The notes under the pieces were generated by a model that did not search any database, was not told where the DNA came from, and saw nothing but the letters and a program-made list of their open reading frames with translations. Source: an uncultured Rhodobiaceae bacterium (GTDB lineage Archaea; Thermoplasmatota; Poseidoniia; Poseidoniales; Poseidoniaceae). From it: a stretch of 64,000 nucleotides of DNA. Below are positions 28,193 to 36,373 of the stretch, piece after piece. A program made the translations under genes and the position numbers. How positions within the stretch are numbered: the stretch's first letter is position 1; each line of letters begins with the position of its first letter. The stretch is taken from assembly GCA_937911445.1 (NCBI GenBank), contig CALDQY010000189.1, positions 1-64,000 on the forward strand, written 5' to 3'.

Positions 28193-29179
28193 ATGCGAAG
28201 AGTAGCCGTAACCGACGGTATGGCGCAAGAGGCCGTCAAGAAACTCGAAAGCGCTGGTTGCGAGGTTGTTCAGGATTTCATCGAACACGCCCAACTGGTT
28301 GATGGGGCATTGGCTGATTTCGATGCAATCATCGTTCGCAGTGCAACCAAACTAACGAAAGAAATGTTGGAAGCAAGTCAACCTCGCTTGAAGGTGGTTG
28401 CTCGTGCAGGCGTTGGTGTCGATAACATCGATCTTGACGCAGCATCTCGTCTCGGCCTACCGGTCGTCAACGCACCTCGGGCGAGTACTCAGAGCGTTGT
28501 TGAACTCACCGTTGGCCATTTGCTGTCTTCGCTTCGCTTCATCCCTCGTGCCGATCGATCACTGCGTGATGGTGGGTGGGCGAAAAAAGAACTCAAAGGG
28601 ACAGAGCTCTATGGAAAACGACTCGGCCTTGTTGGTTTCGGACGAATCGCACAAGGCGTTGCGAACGTCGCTCAAGCGTTTGGAATGGAGGTTCATTCCT
28701 ACGATCCCTATCTCCCACTTGCTATCGCTAGGAAGGCAGGTGTGACGATGCACAAAAACGTCGACAATCTCTTCAAAACATGTACGCATATCTCCATTCA
28801 CTGCAACTTGACTGAGGAAACACATCATCTTGTCAATCAAAAGCGCATCAGTATGATGCCCGGCGTCGATCCGTTCAATCTCAAATGTGGCAATCATGTC
28901 GTTAACTGTGCACGAGGAGGCATCGTTGATGAAGATGCAGCTTTCGAAGCACTTGAATCTGGACAATTGTCGTCCTTGGCCCTTGACGTCTTCGAATACG
29001 AGCCAGTTGATCCCACATCCCCTCTTCTTCAACATCCGAATTTCCATGGTACGCCTCATATCGGTGCTGCTACCATCGAAGCACAGCGTCGTGTAGGGCT
29101 TGATATCGTCGATGCCGTCCTCACTGTTTTGGATGGTGGCATGGCCGAAACCACTGTCAATCGAAGCAATCTTTCCTGA
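28193..29179 (+). CDS. serA: D-3-phosphoglycerate dehydrogenase-like 2-hydroxyacid dehydrogenase
   Basis: A 328-aa NAD-dependent D-2-hydroxyacid dehydrogenase. The Rossmann motif is LGLVGFGRIAQGVANVA. Catalytic Arg is in VNCARGGIVDEDA, Glu in LDVFEYEPVD and His in GTPHIGAATIEAQ. The opening (VAVTDGMAQEAVKKLESAG) and AGVGVDNIDLDAA resemble SerA, but the C-terminal ACT/ASB regulatory domains of long SerA are absent. It could act in serine synthesis or as a related dehydrogenase. SHMT, which uses serine, is at 44327, but not in the same operon. Confidence 0.88.
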   Translation: MRRVAVTDGMAQEAVKKLESAGCEVVQDFIEHAQLVDGALADFDAIIVRSATKLTKEMLEASQPRLKVVARAGVGVDNIDLDAASRLGLPVVNAPRASTQSVVELTVGHLLSSLRFIPRADRSLRDGGWAKKELKGTELYGKRLGLVGFGRIAQGVANVAQAFGMEVHSYDPYLPLAIARKAGVTMHKNVDNLFKTCTHISIHCNLTEETHHLVNQKRISMMPGVDPFNLKCGNHVVNCARGGIVDEDAAFEALESGQLSSLALDVFEYEPVDPTSPLLQHPNFHGTPHIGAATIEAQRRVGLDIVDAVLTVLDGGMAETTVNRSNLS

Positions 29180-29241
29180 CCATTTTCACTTTTCAGAAGG
29201 GGTTCGCACAACGCTTCCCTAGCGTTCGTCGTTCCAACACC

Positions 29242-29535
29242 ATGGGACGAACTGTACCAACCTGGCGAGGACGCGTTGAACAAGAGATCGAAATTCTCGT
29301 ACCGTACCGGCGCGCATTATCCCATGAGGATCGCTGTCGTTTTGATGCGATGCTCCATGATGTTCGAATGCGTCGAGCAGCAGGTGGCATGCTTCCTGCG
29401 CACGAGGCGTGGAGGCCGATGCTTTTGTCGATGATTCTTGGTGCTCATGAACGAATTCAAGCGCTTGAACAACGTATTGCATCTCTTCAACAACATATTT
29501 TGTCTTTGGATGGAGACGGTCATGACCAGCACTAG
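29242..29535 (+). CDS. Small protein translationally coupled to the PolB-like polymerase
   Basis: A 97-aa basic protein. A Trp-containing start (GRTVPTWRGRVEQEIEILV) leads into RRALSHEDRCRFDAMLHDVRM and ends in a heptad-like helix (IQALEQRIASLQQHILSL). Its stop (TAG at 29533-29535) lies 11 bases inside the polymerase gene, whose ATG is at 29522, in another frame. The 14-bp overlap implies coupled translation and a linked function. I do not recognise the family. By context it may be a polymerase accessory or DNA-binding subunit. The 62-bp gap before it has no convincing TATA box. Confidence 0.65.
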   Translation: MGRTVPTWRGRVEQEIEILVPYRRALSHEDRCRFDAMLHDVRMRRAAGGMLPAHEAWRPMLLSMILGAHERIQALEQRIASLQQHILSLDGDGHDQH

Positions 29536-31915
29536 TGGCTGGATTTTGGACGCCCATCTTTGCTCAGCACAACTCGAAATGCTGGTATGGATTGTGACTG
29601 AGGAGGGCTCTGTTGTTTCATTTCGTGAGCCTTGGCATCCTACACTGCATGTCGCCGGAAGTTCATCAGATCTCGATCATCTCGTCGAATGGTTGTCGCA
29701 GCCAGAACTCTGGATACGATACGGTCTGCAACGTTATGCCTTTGAGAGAAAACGACCCGAATTGGGTTCCTTCGATACGGAACGTATGCTCGCACTTACG
29801 CTCGAATCGTCCGCTACATTACGCGCACTCGCCGAACACATCGATGCGCGTGGTGAACATGTTCGATACAACCTCTATTCCGTAGATGTTCGAGCTGAAC
29901 AGCAGTACCTCACTTCGAAGCGATTGACCATTGGTTCACCTGTGTGCCTCGAAAACAACCACCTTTCGCTCTTGGAAAGAGATGTTCAACGACGTGACTG
30001 GCGATGTTGTCGACTTGAGGTTGTTCTCGAGGAGATTGGTCAAGGAGAAACGCTGTGTCGCCAGCCAACACGTGTTTTCGTTACACCATGCGATACGTCT
30101 GGCACCGTCACAGGGCCACAAGTTGCTTTTTTTCTGCAGCAATCCTCATCTCTCCAACAATTGGAACAGTGGTTTCAAGCGTATGATCCTGATCTTGTGC
30201 TGTCGCTGCGTGGCGATACCGAAGGGTTTCCACATCTGTTGCGCTACGTTGAAGCCAAACATACAGCGCTCTGTCTTGGACGAAACCAAACCCCTCTGAG
30301 ACAGATTGGTCAAACGAGGATTCTTTCGTCCTATGGGCAGGTGTTGCGAAGCAATCCTCAGTTCCCACTCGAAGGTCGTATTCATATCGATCTTTCGTCA
30401 AGTTTCATGTTTCGGGAGGGGGGACTCGATGGACTGTACGAACTTGCGCGTGTTTCTGCAACGCGAATCAGTGATGCCTCAAGGAAATCTCCGGGTTCGG
30501 TGATCAGCGCGATACAATACCGAGTAGCGATGGAAGATGGTGTGCTTGTTCCGTGGAAAAAGACGCGTCCCGAGGACACGAAGTCTGCATGGGATTTGTT
30601 GCAATCCGACCGAGGAGGGCTCTACTTGGACAGCCGGCCTGGTGTCTATGCTAACGTCATCGAACTCGATTTTGCAAGTCTCTTTCCAAGCATCATCGCA
30701 ACACGCAACATCTCTCCAGAGACATTGAATTGCAGTTGTTGTCAACCGACCAAGAACACCACGCCACTACCTCTCCACCCGGATGAAGCCAAAAAGCGGT
30801 TTCAATTGCAACAGCAGCAATGGAAATCAGCAAGTCTTGCATTTCCTCAACAGTGCTCAAATGCGTTTCAGGTCCCTGAATTAATGACGCATACATGTGG
30901 TCGCAGGCATGGTTTTCTCGGCCGAGTCGTTGCACCTCTCATCGAACGACGTCGTCACCTTAAGCAGCAAATTGTCGTTAAGGGCGATGCCGCCGATCGT
31001 CAGCAGAACGCTCTCAAATGGCTTCTTGTCACGTGTTTTGGTTACACGGGATATCGAAACGCTCGTTTTGGTCGTATTGAAGCACATGAAGCCATATGTG
31101 CTTGGGCTCGTGAACTTCTCTTGCAGACCATCGAATGTGCCCAAGAACGTGGTTGGGAAGTGTTGCATGCCATTGTCGACTCCATCTGGATCCGTGATCG
31201 AGAGGGTCGTTCTCTCGAAGAACAGCATCACTCTGCGATGGATCTTTCGAATCATGTGCATAAAATGACGGGCATTCCTCTCGAATACGAAGCAACGTAC
31301 CGCTGCATTGCCTTTCTTCCAAGTCGGATGCACAGCGGTGGTTCACTGACGAAGTATTGGGCATATGGCGAGAAGGGAATGAAGATTCGAGGGCTTGAGT
31401 TACGGCAACATTCGACGTGTCCTTGGGTTGCTCAACTGCAAACACGCGCCTTAGAAATGCTGGCGAATGCCGATGATTTGGCAGATGGCATTCCAAGCTA
31501 TCGTGTACAATGCCAAATTCAACGGCTTCTCCTCGACGAAGTGCAGCGTCTTGAACACTACCAGATACGTGCAAAGGATTTGCTCGTTGCCCAACGAATC
31601 TCTCGAAGGCCCTCTGCGAATTCCTCACAAACCGTGGCCATGTTGGCCTATCAGCGCTCAGAGTCGCTAGGTTATCCTTTGGAATTGGCCTCAAAGGTAC
31701 GTTTTGTTGTGTGCACAAAAGATGCCATTAATCCGTTGCAACGTGTTGTTCTTGCACGGGAATGTGAACACCTGGATGGTCCATTTCGGCGCATCGATGT
31801 TGATTACTACCGTCGACTTGCTGTGCGGGCAATATGGTCGGTTCTCGCTCCATTTGGTTGGTCGGAAGAGCAACTGCTTGAGCCGCCAGTCGCTCGGCTG
31901 GAACAATGGATGTAA
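29522..31915 (+). CDS. Divergent family-B DNA polymerase (PolB2-like)
   Basis: A 797-aa B-family polymerase with an altered active site. Motif A is intact (ELDFASLFPSII, Asp383). Motif B keeps the lysine and glycines (KWLLVTCFGYTGYRNARFG). Motif C, normally YGDTDS, reads HAIVDS, so the first Asp is Ile551 while the catalytic Asp553 remains. The exonuclease domain is degraded: the NxDxFD-type ExoII reads RGDTEGF and no clear DxE ExoI is visible. The RGLELRQHSTCP segment after the KKRY-like region resembles archaeal PolB2. It is probably a non-proofreading, possibly translesion enzyme, not the replicative polymerase. Upstream codons to 29438 are excluded by the coupled ATG. Confidence 0.85.
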   Translation: MTSTSGWILDAHLCSAQLEMLVWIVTEEGSVVSFREPWHPTLHVAGSSSDLDHLVEWLSQPELWIRYGLQRYAFERKRPELGSFDTERMLALTLESSATLRALAEHIDARGEHVRYNLYSVDVRAEQQYLTSKRLTIGSPVCLENNHLSLLERDVQRRDWRCCRLEVVLEEIGQGETLCRQPTRVFVTPCDTSGTVTGPQVAFFLQQSSSLQQLEQWFQAYDPDLVLSLRGDTEGFPHLLRYVEAKHTALCLGRNQTPLRQIGQTRILSSYGQVLRSNPQFPLEGRIHIDLSSSFMFREGGLDGLYELARVSATRISDASRKSPGSVISAIQYRVAMEDGVLVPWKKTRPEDTKSAWDLLQSDRGGLYLDSRPGVYANVIELDFASLFPSIIATRNISPETLNCSCCQPTKNTTPLPLHPDEAKKRFQLQQQQWKSASLAFPQQCSNAFQVPELMTHTCGRRHGFLGRVVAPLIERRRHLKQQIVVKGDAADRQQNALKWLLVTCFGYTGYRNARFGRIEAHEAICAWARELLLQTIECAQERGWEVLHAIVDSIWIRDREGRSLEEQHHSAMDLSNHVHKMTGIPLEYEATYRCIAFLPSRMHSGGSLTKYWAYGEKGMKIRGLELRQHSTCPWVAQLQTRALEMLANADDLADGIPSYRVQCQIQRLLLDEVQRLEHYQIRAKDLLVAQRISRRPSANSSQTVAMLAYQRSESLGYPLELASKVRFVVCTKDAINPLQRVVLARECEHLDGPFRRIDVDYYRRLAVRAIWSVLAPFGWSEEQLLEPPVARLEQWM

Positions 31916-32564
31916 AGTGGCTCAATTGTTGTTGGTCTATTGGATGGCTCGATTGTTTCATGGTCACTTGGTAAACGCCTGTGGAGCCTGTGAGCCGAAG
32001 TGTTGTTTTCTCTCGGTCCCCCCATGTTCCTTGTAATCGATGGCGAACATAAGGCCGCATCGTATGCTTGAGTTGTTGATGCAAGGGAGAGGTCGTCTTT
32101 CCATCGAGAAGAACAATTGGACAGTTTCGACCTACTTCTTCAAGCGAAGCCATGCAATGGCGTAGAATCGAACGTGCTTCAAATCGTTTGATTTGTTCAT
32201 CAAGGAACATTGCGAGCATACCATCGACAACGATCATCGATGCCTGTGTTAATGCAACCTCATGCCGAATTCTTTGGATAAGTGCATGCAGTTGATGTAA
32301 GGTGAATCCTCGCCCAATGTACAATCGACGTAACCCGTCTTCGATAGGACAATCCAGTGAACGCATGGATGGAAAAAATCCGCTTGGATCAAATCGATGA
32401 CCTCCATCAATCCAATGCACAGCATGCCCTCTCGAAAGAAGAATGCTCGTCCAATGTTGAGCGAGTACTCGCCCGTCTTTTCCAAAGTATCCTGGTCCCT
32501 CGAGCAGGGTGATGCCTGTCGAAGGGATACGCAGTTCACTACGTTGTCGTTCTACTGGATGCAT
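31728..32564 (-). CDS. RecA/RadA-superfamily ATPase of a polymerase locus (ImuA-like by context)
   Basis: A 278-aa single-domain P-loop protein. Walker A is G23-PGYF-G-K29-D30, with Asp where Ser/Thr is usual. Walker B is the hydrophobic SMIVVDG with an aspartate, followed by a RecA-like DEQIKRFEARSILRHC and a later VLLDGKTTSP. Size and order suit a RadB/RadA paralogue or ImuA/SulA-type protein, not a full recombinase with an N-terminal HhH domain. The frame extends to 32585. It lies between the polymerases, convergent with PolB (188-bp overlap) and divergent from DinB. A role recruiting or regulating the polymerases at damage is inferred. Confidence 0.7.
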   Translation of the reverse strand: MHPVERQRSELRIPSTGITLLEGPGYFGKDGRVLAQHWTSILLSRGHAVHWIDGGHRFDPSGFFPSMRSLDCPIEDGLRRLYIGRGFTLHQLHALIQRIRHEVALTQASMIVVDGMLAMFLDEQIKRFEARSILRHCMASLEEVGRNCPIVLLDGKTTSPLHQQLKHTMRPYVRHRLQGTWGDREKTTLRLTGSTGVYQVTMKQSSHPIDQQQLSHFTSIVPAERLAAQAVALPTNQMEREPTILPAQQVDGSNQHRCAEMDHPGVHIPVQEQHVATD

Positions 32565-32586
32565 TGTCTCACCAAGTATTGCCAAT

Positions 32587-32607
32587 CACTGAAACCAAAC
32601 CTCAGTG
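32587..32607. promoter_or_regulatory. Inverted repeat between the ATPase and dinB (candidate operator)
   Basis: CACTGA and TCAGTG form a perfect 6-bp palindrome with a 9-bp spacer in the short divergent intergenic region. One protein bound here could control both genes. A copy before the 29242 gene was looked for by eye and not seen, so co-regulation of the PolB operon by this exact site is not supported. Confidence 0.4.
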
Positions 32608-32637
32608 TTTTTGTAGGGAGTAATGGAAAAGTGAAGG

Positions 32638-33786
32638 ATGAATTTCAAACACTGTCGACAAGTGTGTCGATGTGTGCGTGAAGAGCGAATCATCATCCAT
32701 TGCGACCTCGATGCATTTTTCGCATCGGTCGAAATCCTTCATCATGGCTTTCCTGAGGATGAACCGTTAATCATTGGCTCGGATCCGATGCAAGGACGTG
32801 GCCGAGGCATTGTATCGACGTGCAACTATGCTGCAAGGGAATACGGTGTTCGGTCTGCGATGCCAATTTCTGAAGCATGGCGCAGATGTCCCGGACACCC
32901 TTTTGGCCCTGCCCGCTTCATTAGGGGTACTCGATCATTGTATTCGATGGCTTCACGACGCGTTATGAAGATTCTGAGGCAAGATTCAGACAAGTTTGAA
33001 CAGGCGAGCATCGACGAAGCCTATCTCGATGTTACTGAGATTGTCAAGCACGATTGGGATGAAGCGATGGCCCTTGCACGAAGACTGCAACGATCGATTC
33101 ATGCGAAGGTAGGCTTAACAGCATCTTTCGGAATTGGGCCAACACGAATCATAGCGAAGATGTCCTCCGAAGTGAACAAACCAAACGGTATTCATCGAGT
33201 TCTACCCGATGAGATTTCAGAGTTCTTCGAGGCTCGATCTGTGAGAGAAGTACCGGGCATTGGTCCGAAAACTGCCAATGTTCTCTCGGAGTGGGGTGTG
33301 ACAACCATGGACGAGGCCGTTGAATTGGGTGAACTCGCTCTAGCCAGAATGACATCTCGTCGATTTGCTTCTTGGTTGTTGAGGGTGGTTGAGGGTTTAA
33401 CTTCCAACGATGTTAGTCCTCTAAGATCCCGTCGCTCGATTGGCAAAGAGCGAACATTTTCCAGCGATCAAAGTGATCATGAGCATGTGCTCGAACTTCT
33501 TGAACAATTGACACAGACTGTGCTAGAAAAGGCTCGAACTGAAGGAATTGCAGGCCGTCTTGCAGAAGTCAAAATCCGGTACACTGGTTTCGAAACACAT
33601 ACGCACGGACGATCAATACCTGTTGCCATGGACGATACAGATGTGTTTCTGAGACAAGTCCGCAGACTGTTTGCAGAAAACGTCCACCAGGACGAAAAAA
33701 TCCGCCTCATCGGTTTTCGACTAGGGCAACTCGAAGAATTGGACTCCCGTCAAACGACGCTGGATTTTGTCGATGAATCAGAGTAA
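32638..33786 (+). CDS. dinB: Y-family DNA polymerase IV (DinB/Dbh-type)
   Basis: A 382-aa lesion-bypass polymerase. Catalytic acids are in IIHCDLDAFFASVE near the N-terminus and in EQASIDEAYLDVT. The Gly-rich GLTASFGIGPTRIIAKM and the HhH segment VPGIGPKTANVL follow, then the little-finger domain. It ends with a PIP-like QTTLDF box for PCNA binding. A GTG at 32674 would remove a non-conserved 12-residue N-terminal leader and is a good alternative start. It is divergent from the RecA-like gene, and its last 9 bp overlap the convergent valS. With the PolB2-like and RecA-like genes it forms a possible mutasome. Confidence 0.92.
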   Translation: MNFKHCRQVCRCVREERIIIHCDLDAFFASVEILHHGFPEDEPLIIGSDPMQGRGRGIVSTCNYAAREYGVRSAMPISEAWRRCPGHPFGPARFIRGTRSLYSMASRRVMKILRQDSDKFEQASIDEAYLDVTEIVKHDWDEAMALARRLQRSIHAKVGLTASFGIGPTRIIAKMSSEVNKPNGIHRVLPDEISEFFEARSVREVPGIGPKTANVLSEWGVTTMDEAVELGELALARMTSRRFASWLLRVVEGLTSNDVSPLRSRRSIGKERTFSSDQSDHEHVLELLEQLTQTVLEKARTEGIAGRLAEVKIRYTGFETHTHGRSIPVAMDDTDVFLRQVRRLFAENVHQDEKIRLIGFRLGQLEELDSRQTTLDFVDESE

Positions 33787-36240
33787 TTTGTGCATCCGAG
33801 TGAGGGTATCATGGAATCCAGTGAGGTTGTCTGGAATCACGATGCCTTCAATCTCAGCATTCAGCGATAAGCCGTTTTCTTTCTTCGTTTTCCAAACCTC
33901 ACTGTTGAAGGATTCAATGCCTGAAGTTTTGGAATTCAAATCCTCATCGACCGATGGTAGATTGGGGAAGGAATCAACATCAACAGCGCTCGTTCCGTAG
34001 AGCGTCATCGATATGTGATGGCAAAAGAAGGGACAAACTGGGCTGAATGCAGCGAGGAAATCACGTAGAATGCTATGAATGGTCCAAGCAGCATGCTGAT
34101 CTCCATCGTACAACCGAGATTTTGCCATTTCAAGCCAATGTGAAGGCAAAATCCCAGTTCCGAATGTCTTGAGTGCCTGAGTGGCAGTGTAAATATCGAG
34201 GTTTTCCCAAGATGTTCGAACGCTTGCCATCATGGTTGCGAACTCAGATTGAATCCAACGATCTTCAATAGGATACGGTGCAGATGGCTCATCCTCTGGA
34301 CAATCAAACTGGCTGGCAAATCGGGCGACGTTGAATATCTTCGTTAGTACACCGAAGTACTTCGATTCAATTTCTTCTGGATTGATGTGAAAATCATCTC
34401 CAACTTGAGCTTCGCATGCCTTCCACAGACGAAAACACTCACTGCCAATTTTGTTCGCTTTGAGACTGACCGAACCATCAGGTCCTCGCACCTTCCATGA
34501 ACCTGTTCGTCCTCCTGCACCACATTCGAGGACACTATCTGCATCAATTCCATTTCCGAGCGATTTGGACATCTTTCTGCCCCACGGGTCCATGCCTAGA
34601 CCATCGATCCATACATGCTTGAAACCAGGTTTCTCTAGCAACAGGGCAGATTTCAGAAGGGTGTAATACAACCACGTACGAACGATTTCTTTTCCTTGAG
34701 GGCGTAAAGCCGTTGGGAACGCCTTTTCGAAAACCTCTGGTTGGTTGAGATACCCGCTGACAAACAGATTGGAGTTGGAGGAATCCATCCACGTATCGAA
34801 GACTTTCTCTTCACCACGGATTTGTCCCATTTGTTCTTCAAGTTCGGAATACAATCCGATGTCTTCTCTTGTGTCTCGCTGCAGAACTCTCGACCCTTCA
34901 GGAGGTGCGTCCTTCCACGGCTGTACATAGGTTCCAGCTGGTGGAACGATGATGTGTTCCTCGTCTTCGGAGTACCAAATTGGAATTTCAGTGTGGTACC
35001 ATCGTCGTCGTGATATTGGCCAATCGATGCTGATGTTGTCCATCCAATCCAACAAGAATTGTCGGTTGCGCTGCGGGTGGAATTCGATCTGTTCAATCAA
35101 GTCGAGCATCTTGTCTTGCATGTGTGTTTGGCGAACGTACCATTCCTTCAGTAGGATGATTTCGACAGGATTCTTTCCTCGTTCTGAAACGGGAACTTCT
35201 TGCTGTCGCTCTTCAATGGCATCGATATTGCCCTCCATTTCCAACATCTCGATGGCTTTTGCACGGGCATCAAGGACGGATAACCCTTCAAGTGGACCCG
35301 AGATTGAGGTCATGCATCCGTTCAAATCGATCGCTTGGAATGGTGCTAGGCCTAGTTCTCTGAAGACTGCGACGTCGTTTTGATCACCGAACGAACAAAC
35401 CATGAGAATTCCACTTCCAAACTCGGACTTGACCGATGGGTGTGTCTGTATTTCAACGGATTGTGCACGTCCGGATACTGGCATTGGAAGAATGGCTTTC
35501 TTCCCAACAAGGTGTTGGTAACGCTGGTCATCTGGATGAACAACAACGACGCCACAAGCGCAAATCAATTCCGGCCGAGTTGTCGAGATAACAAGGTCCT
35601 CACCGTCTTCGGTCGTCCAACGAACATCAACCAATTTGGTCATTCGACCAATTCGCTCCACTTCAGCATCAGCAATGGTCGTTCCTTCGACTGGGTCGTA
35701 GATGTTGGGTCTCAAATCTTCGACGATGTCTCCTTTCTTGAACAGTTCAATGAAGATTGATTGGGTTACTGATCTGTAATCAGGAGCGTCGGTGAGATAC
35801 TCTGCGGCAAAATCGCAAGATAGGCCAACACGAGCAGCAGTTTTTCGCATGGCTTGTGTGAACGTCTCGATCGTTTCACGACATAAATTGAGAAACTCTT
35901 CTCGGCCGTATGTCTTCATTTTCCGCTTTGTGTTCTTTTCGACGGTGAATTCAATATTGATTCCGTTCCGATCCACACCCCAAGGGAAGTAGACTTCCTT
36001 ACCAAGCAATCGCTGAGAACGTGCCAGAACATCGATCATCGAATATTGTGCAACAGCGCCAATGTGCCACGTTCCCGATGGGTATGGAGGTGGTGTGTCA
36101 ATCACAAAAATTGGTTTCCCACTCTGTGGATTGAAACCATATCGTTGTTGATAGGCATTTTCATCGGCGTAATGTTGTTCTTGTATGCTCTTTTCGAGGT
36201 CGATTGACCATCGCTTTTCTGGAAGTCGAGGCGTTCCCAT
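33778..36240 (-). CDS. valS: Valine--tRNA ligase
   Basis: About 820 aa of class I ValRS. The HIGH-type motif is PPYPSGTWHIGAVAQYSM, the editing-domain segment is ISTTRPELICACGVVVVHPDD, and the WPISRRRWYHTEIPIWYSED and VFDTWMDSSNSNL blocks are typical. The KMSKS loop is GRKMSKSLGNG. Directly after it the usual KYGADALR is replaced by an unusual segment with a ~20-residue insertion (GGRTGSWKVRGPDGSV), and the downstream anticodon-binding domain is short. The N-terminal extension to 36432 is dropped in favour of the MGTPRLPEKRW start. Misassignment to IleS is unlikely given the Val-type blocks. Confidence 0.88.
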   Translation of the reverse strand: MGTPRLPEKRWSIDLEKSIQEQHYADENAYQQRYGFNPQSGKPIFVIDTPPPYPSGTWHIGAVAQYSMIDVLARSQRLLGKEVYFPWGVDRNGINIEFTVEKNTKRKMKTYGREEFLNLCRETIETFTQAMRKTAARVGLSCDFAAEYLTDAPDYRSVTQSIFIELFKKGDIVEDLRPNIYDPVEGTTIADAEVERIGRMTKLVDVRWTTEDGEDLVISTTRPELICACGVVVVHPDDQRYQHLVGKKAILPMPVSGRAQSVEIQTHPSVKSEFGSGILMVCSFGDQNDVAVFRELGLAPFQAIDLNGCMTSISGPLEGLSVLDARAKAIEMLEMEGNIDAIEERQQEVPVSERGKNPVEIILLKEWYVRQTHMQDKMLDLIEQIEFHPQRNRQFLLDWMDNISIDWPISRRRWYHTEIPIWYSEDEEHIIVPPAGTYVQPWKDAPPEGSRVLQRDTREDIGLYSELEEQMGQIRGEEKVFDTWMDSSNSNLFVSGYLNQPEVFEKAFPTALRPQGKEIVRTWLYYTLLKSALLLEKPGFKHVWIDGLGMDPWGRKMSKSLGNGIDADSVLECGAGGRTGSWKVRGPDGSVSLKANKIGSECFRLWKACEAQVGDDFHINPEEIESKYFGVLTKIFNVARFASQFDCPEDEPSAPYPIEDRWIQSEFATMMASVRTSWENLDIYTATQALKTFGTGILPSHWLEMAKSRLYDGDQHAAWTIHSILRDFLAAFSPVCPFFCHHISMTLYGTSAVDVDSFPNLPSVDEDLNSKTSGIESFNSEVWKTKKENGLSLNAEIEGIVIPDNLTGFHDTLTRMHKLL

Positions 36241-36373
36241 GCTTAACACCGGCCCTGCCCCCTGTGAACGGGGGGGTCCGATTGACCCTGTGTGCGTTTC
36301 TTTTTCAACGGTTCCCTCACAACGAGACAGCAATACTTTCAATGAAAGACCCGAGGGGCTACTGGGTAGCCGT

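Noticed and set aside
29438..29521. Longer start for the PolB2-like polymerase.
   Set aside because: The extra residues overlap the coupled small ORF and look random; ATG 29522 follows a normal coupling arrangement.
31169..31184. A frameshift or sequencing error creating the IVDS motif C.
   Set aside because: The reading frame is continuous and conserved blocks lie on both sides, so the substitution is taken as real.
31030..31720. Long minus-strand frame (229 aa) opposite PolB.
   Set aside because: It is antisense to motif B and motif C coding sequence and has no recognisable domain.
36243..36373. G/C-rich hairpin (CCCCCTGTGAACGGGGG) in the valS-exporter gap as a regulatory RNA.
   Set aside because: A single short stem with no known riboswitch features; noted but not strong enough to report as a feature.
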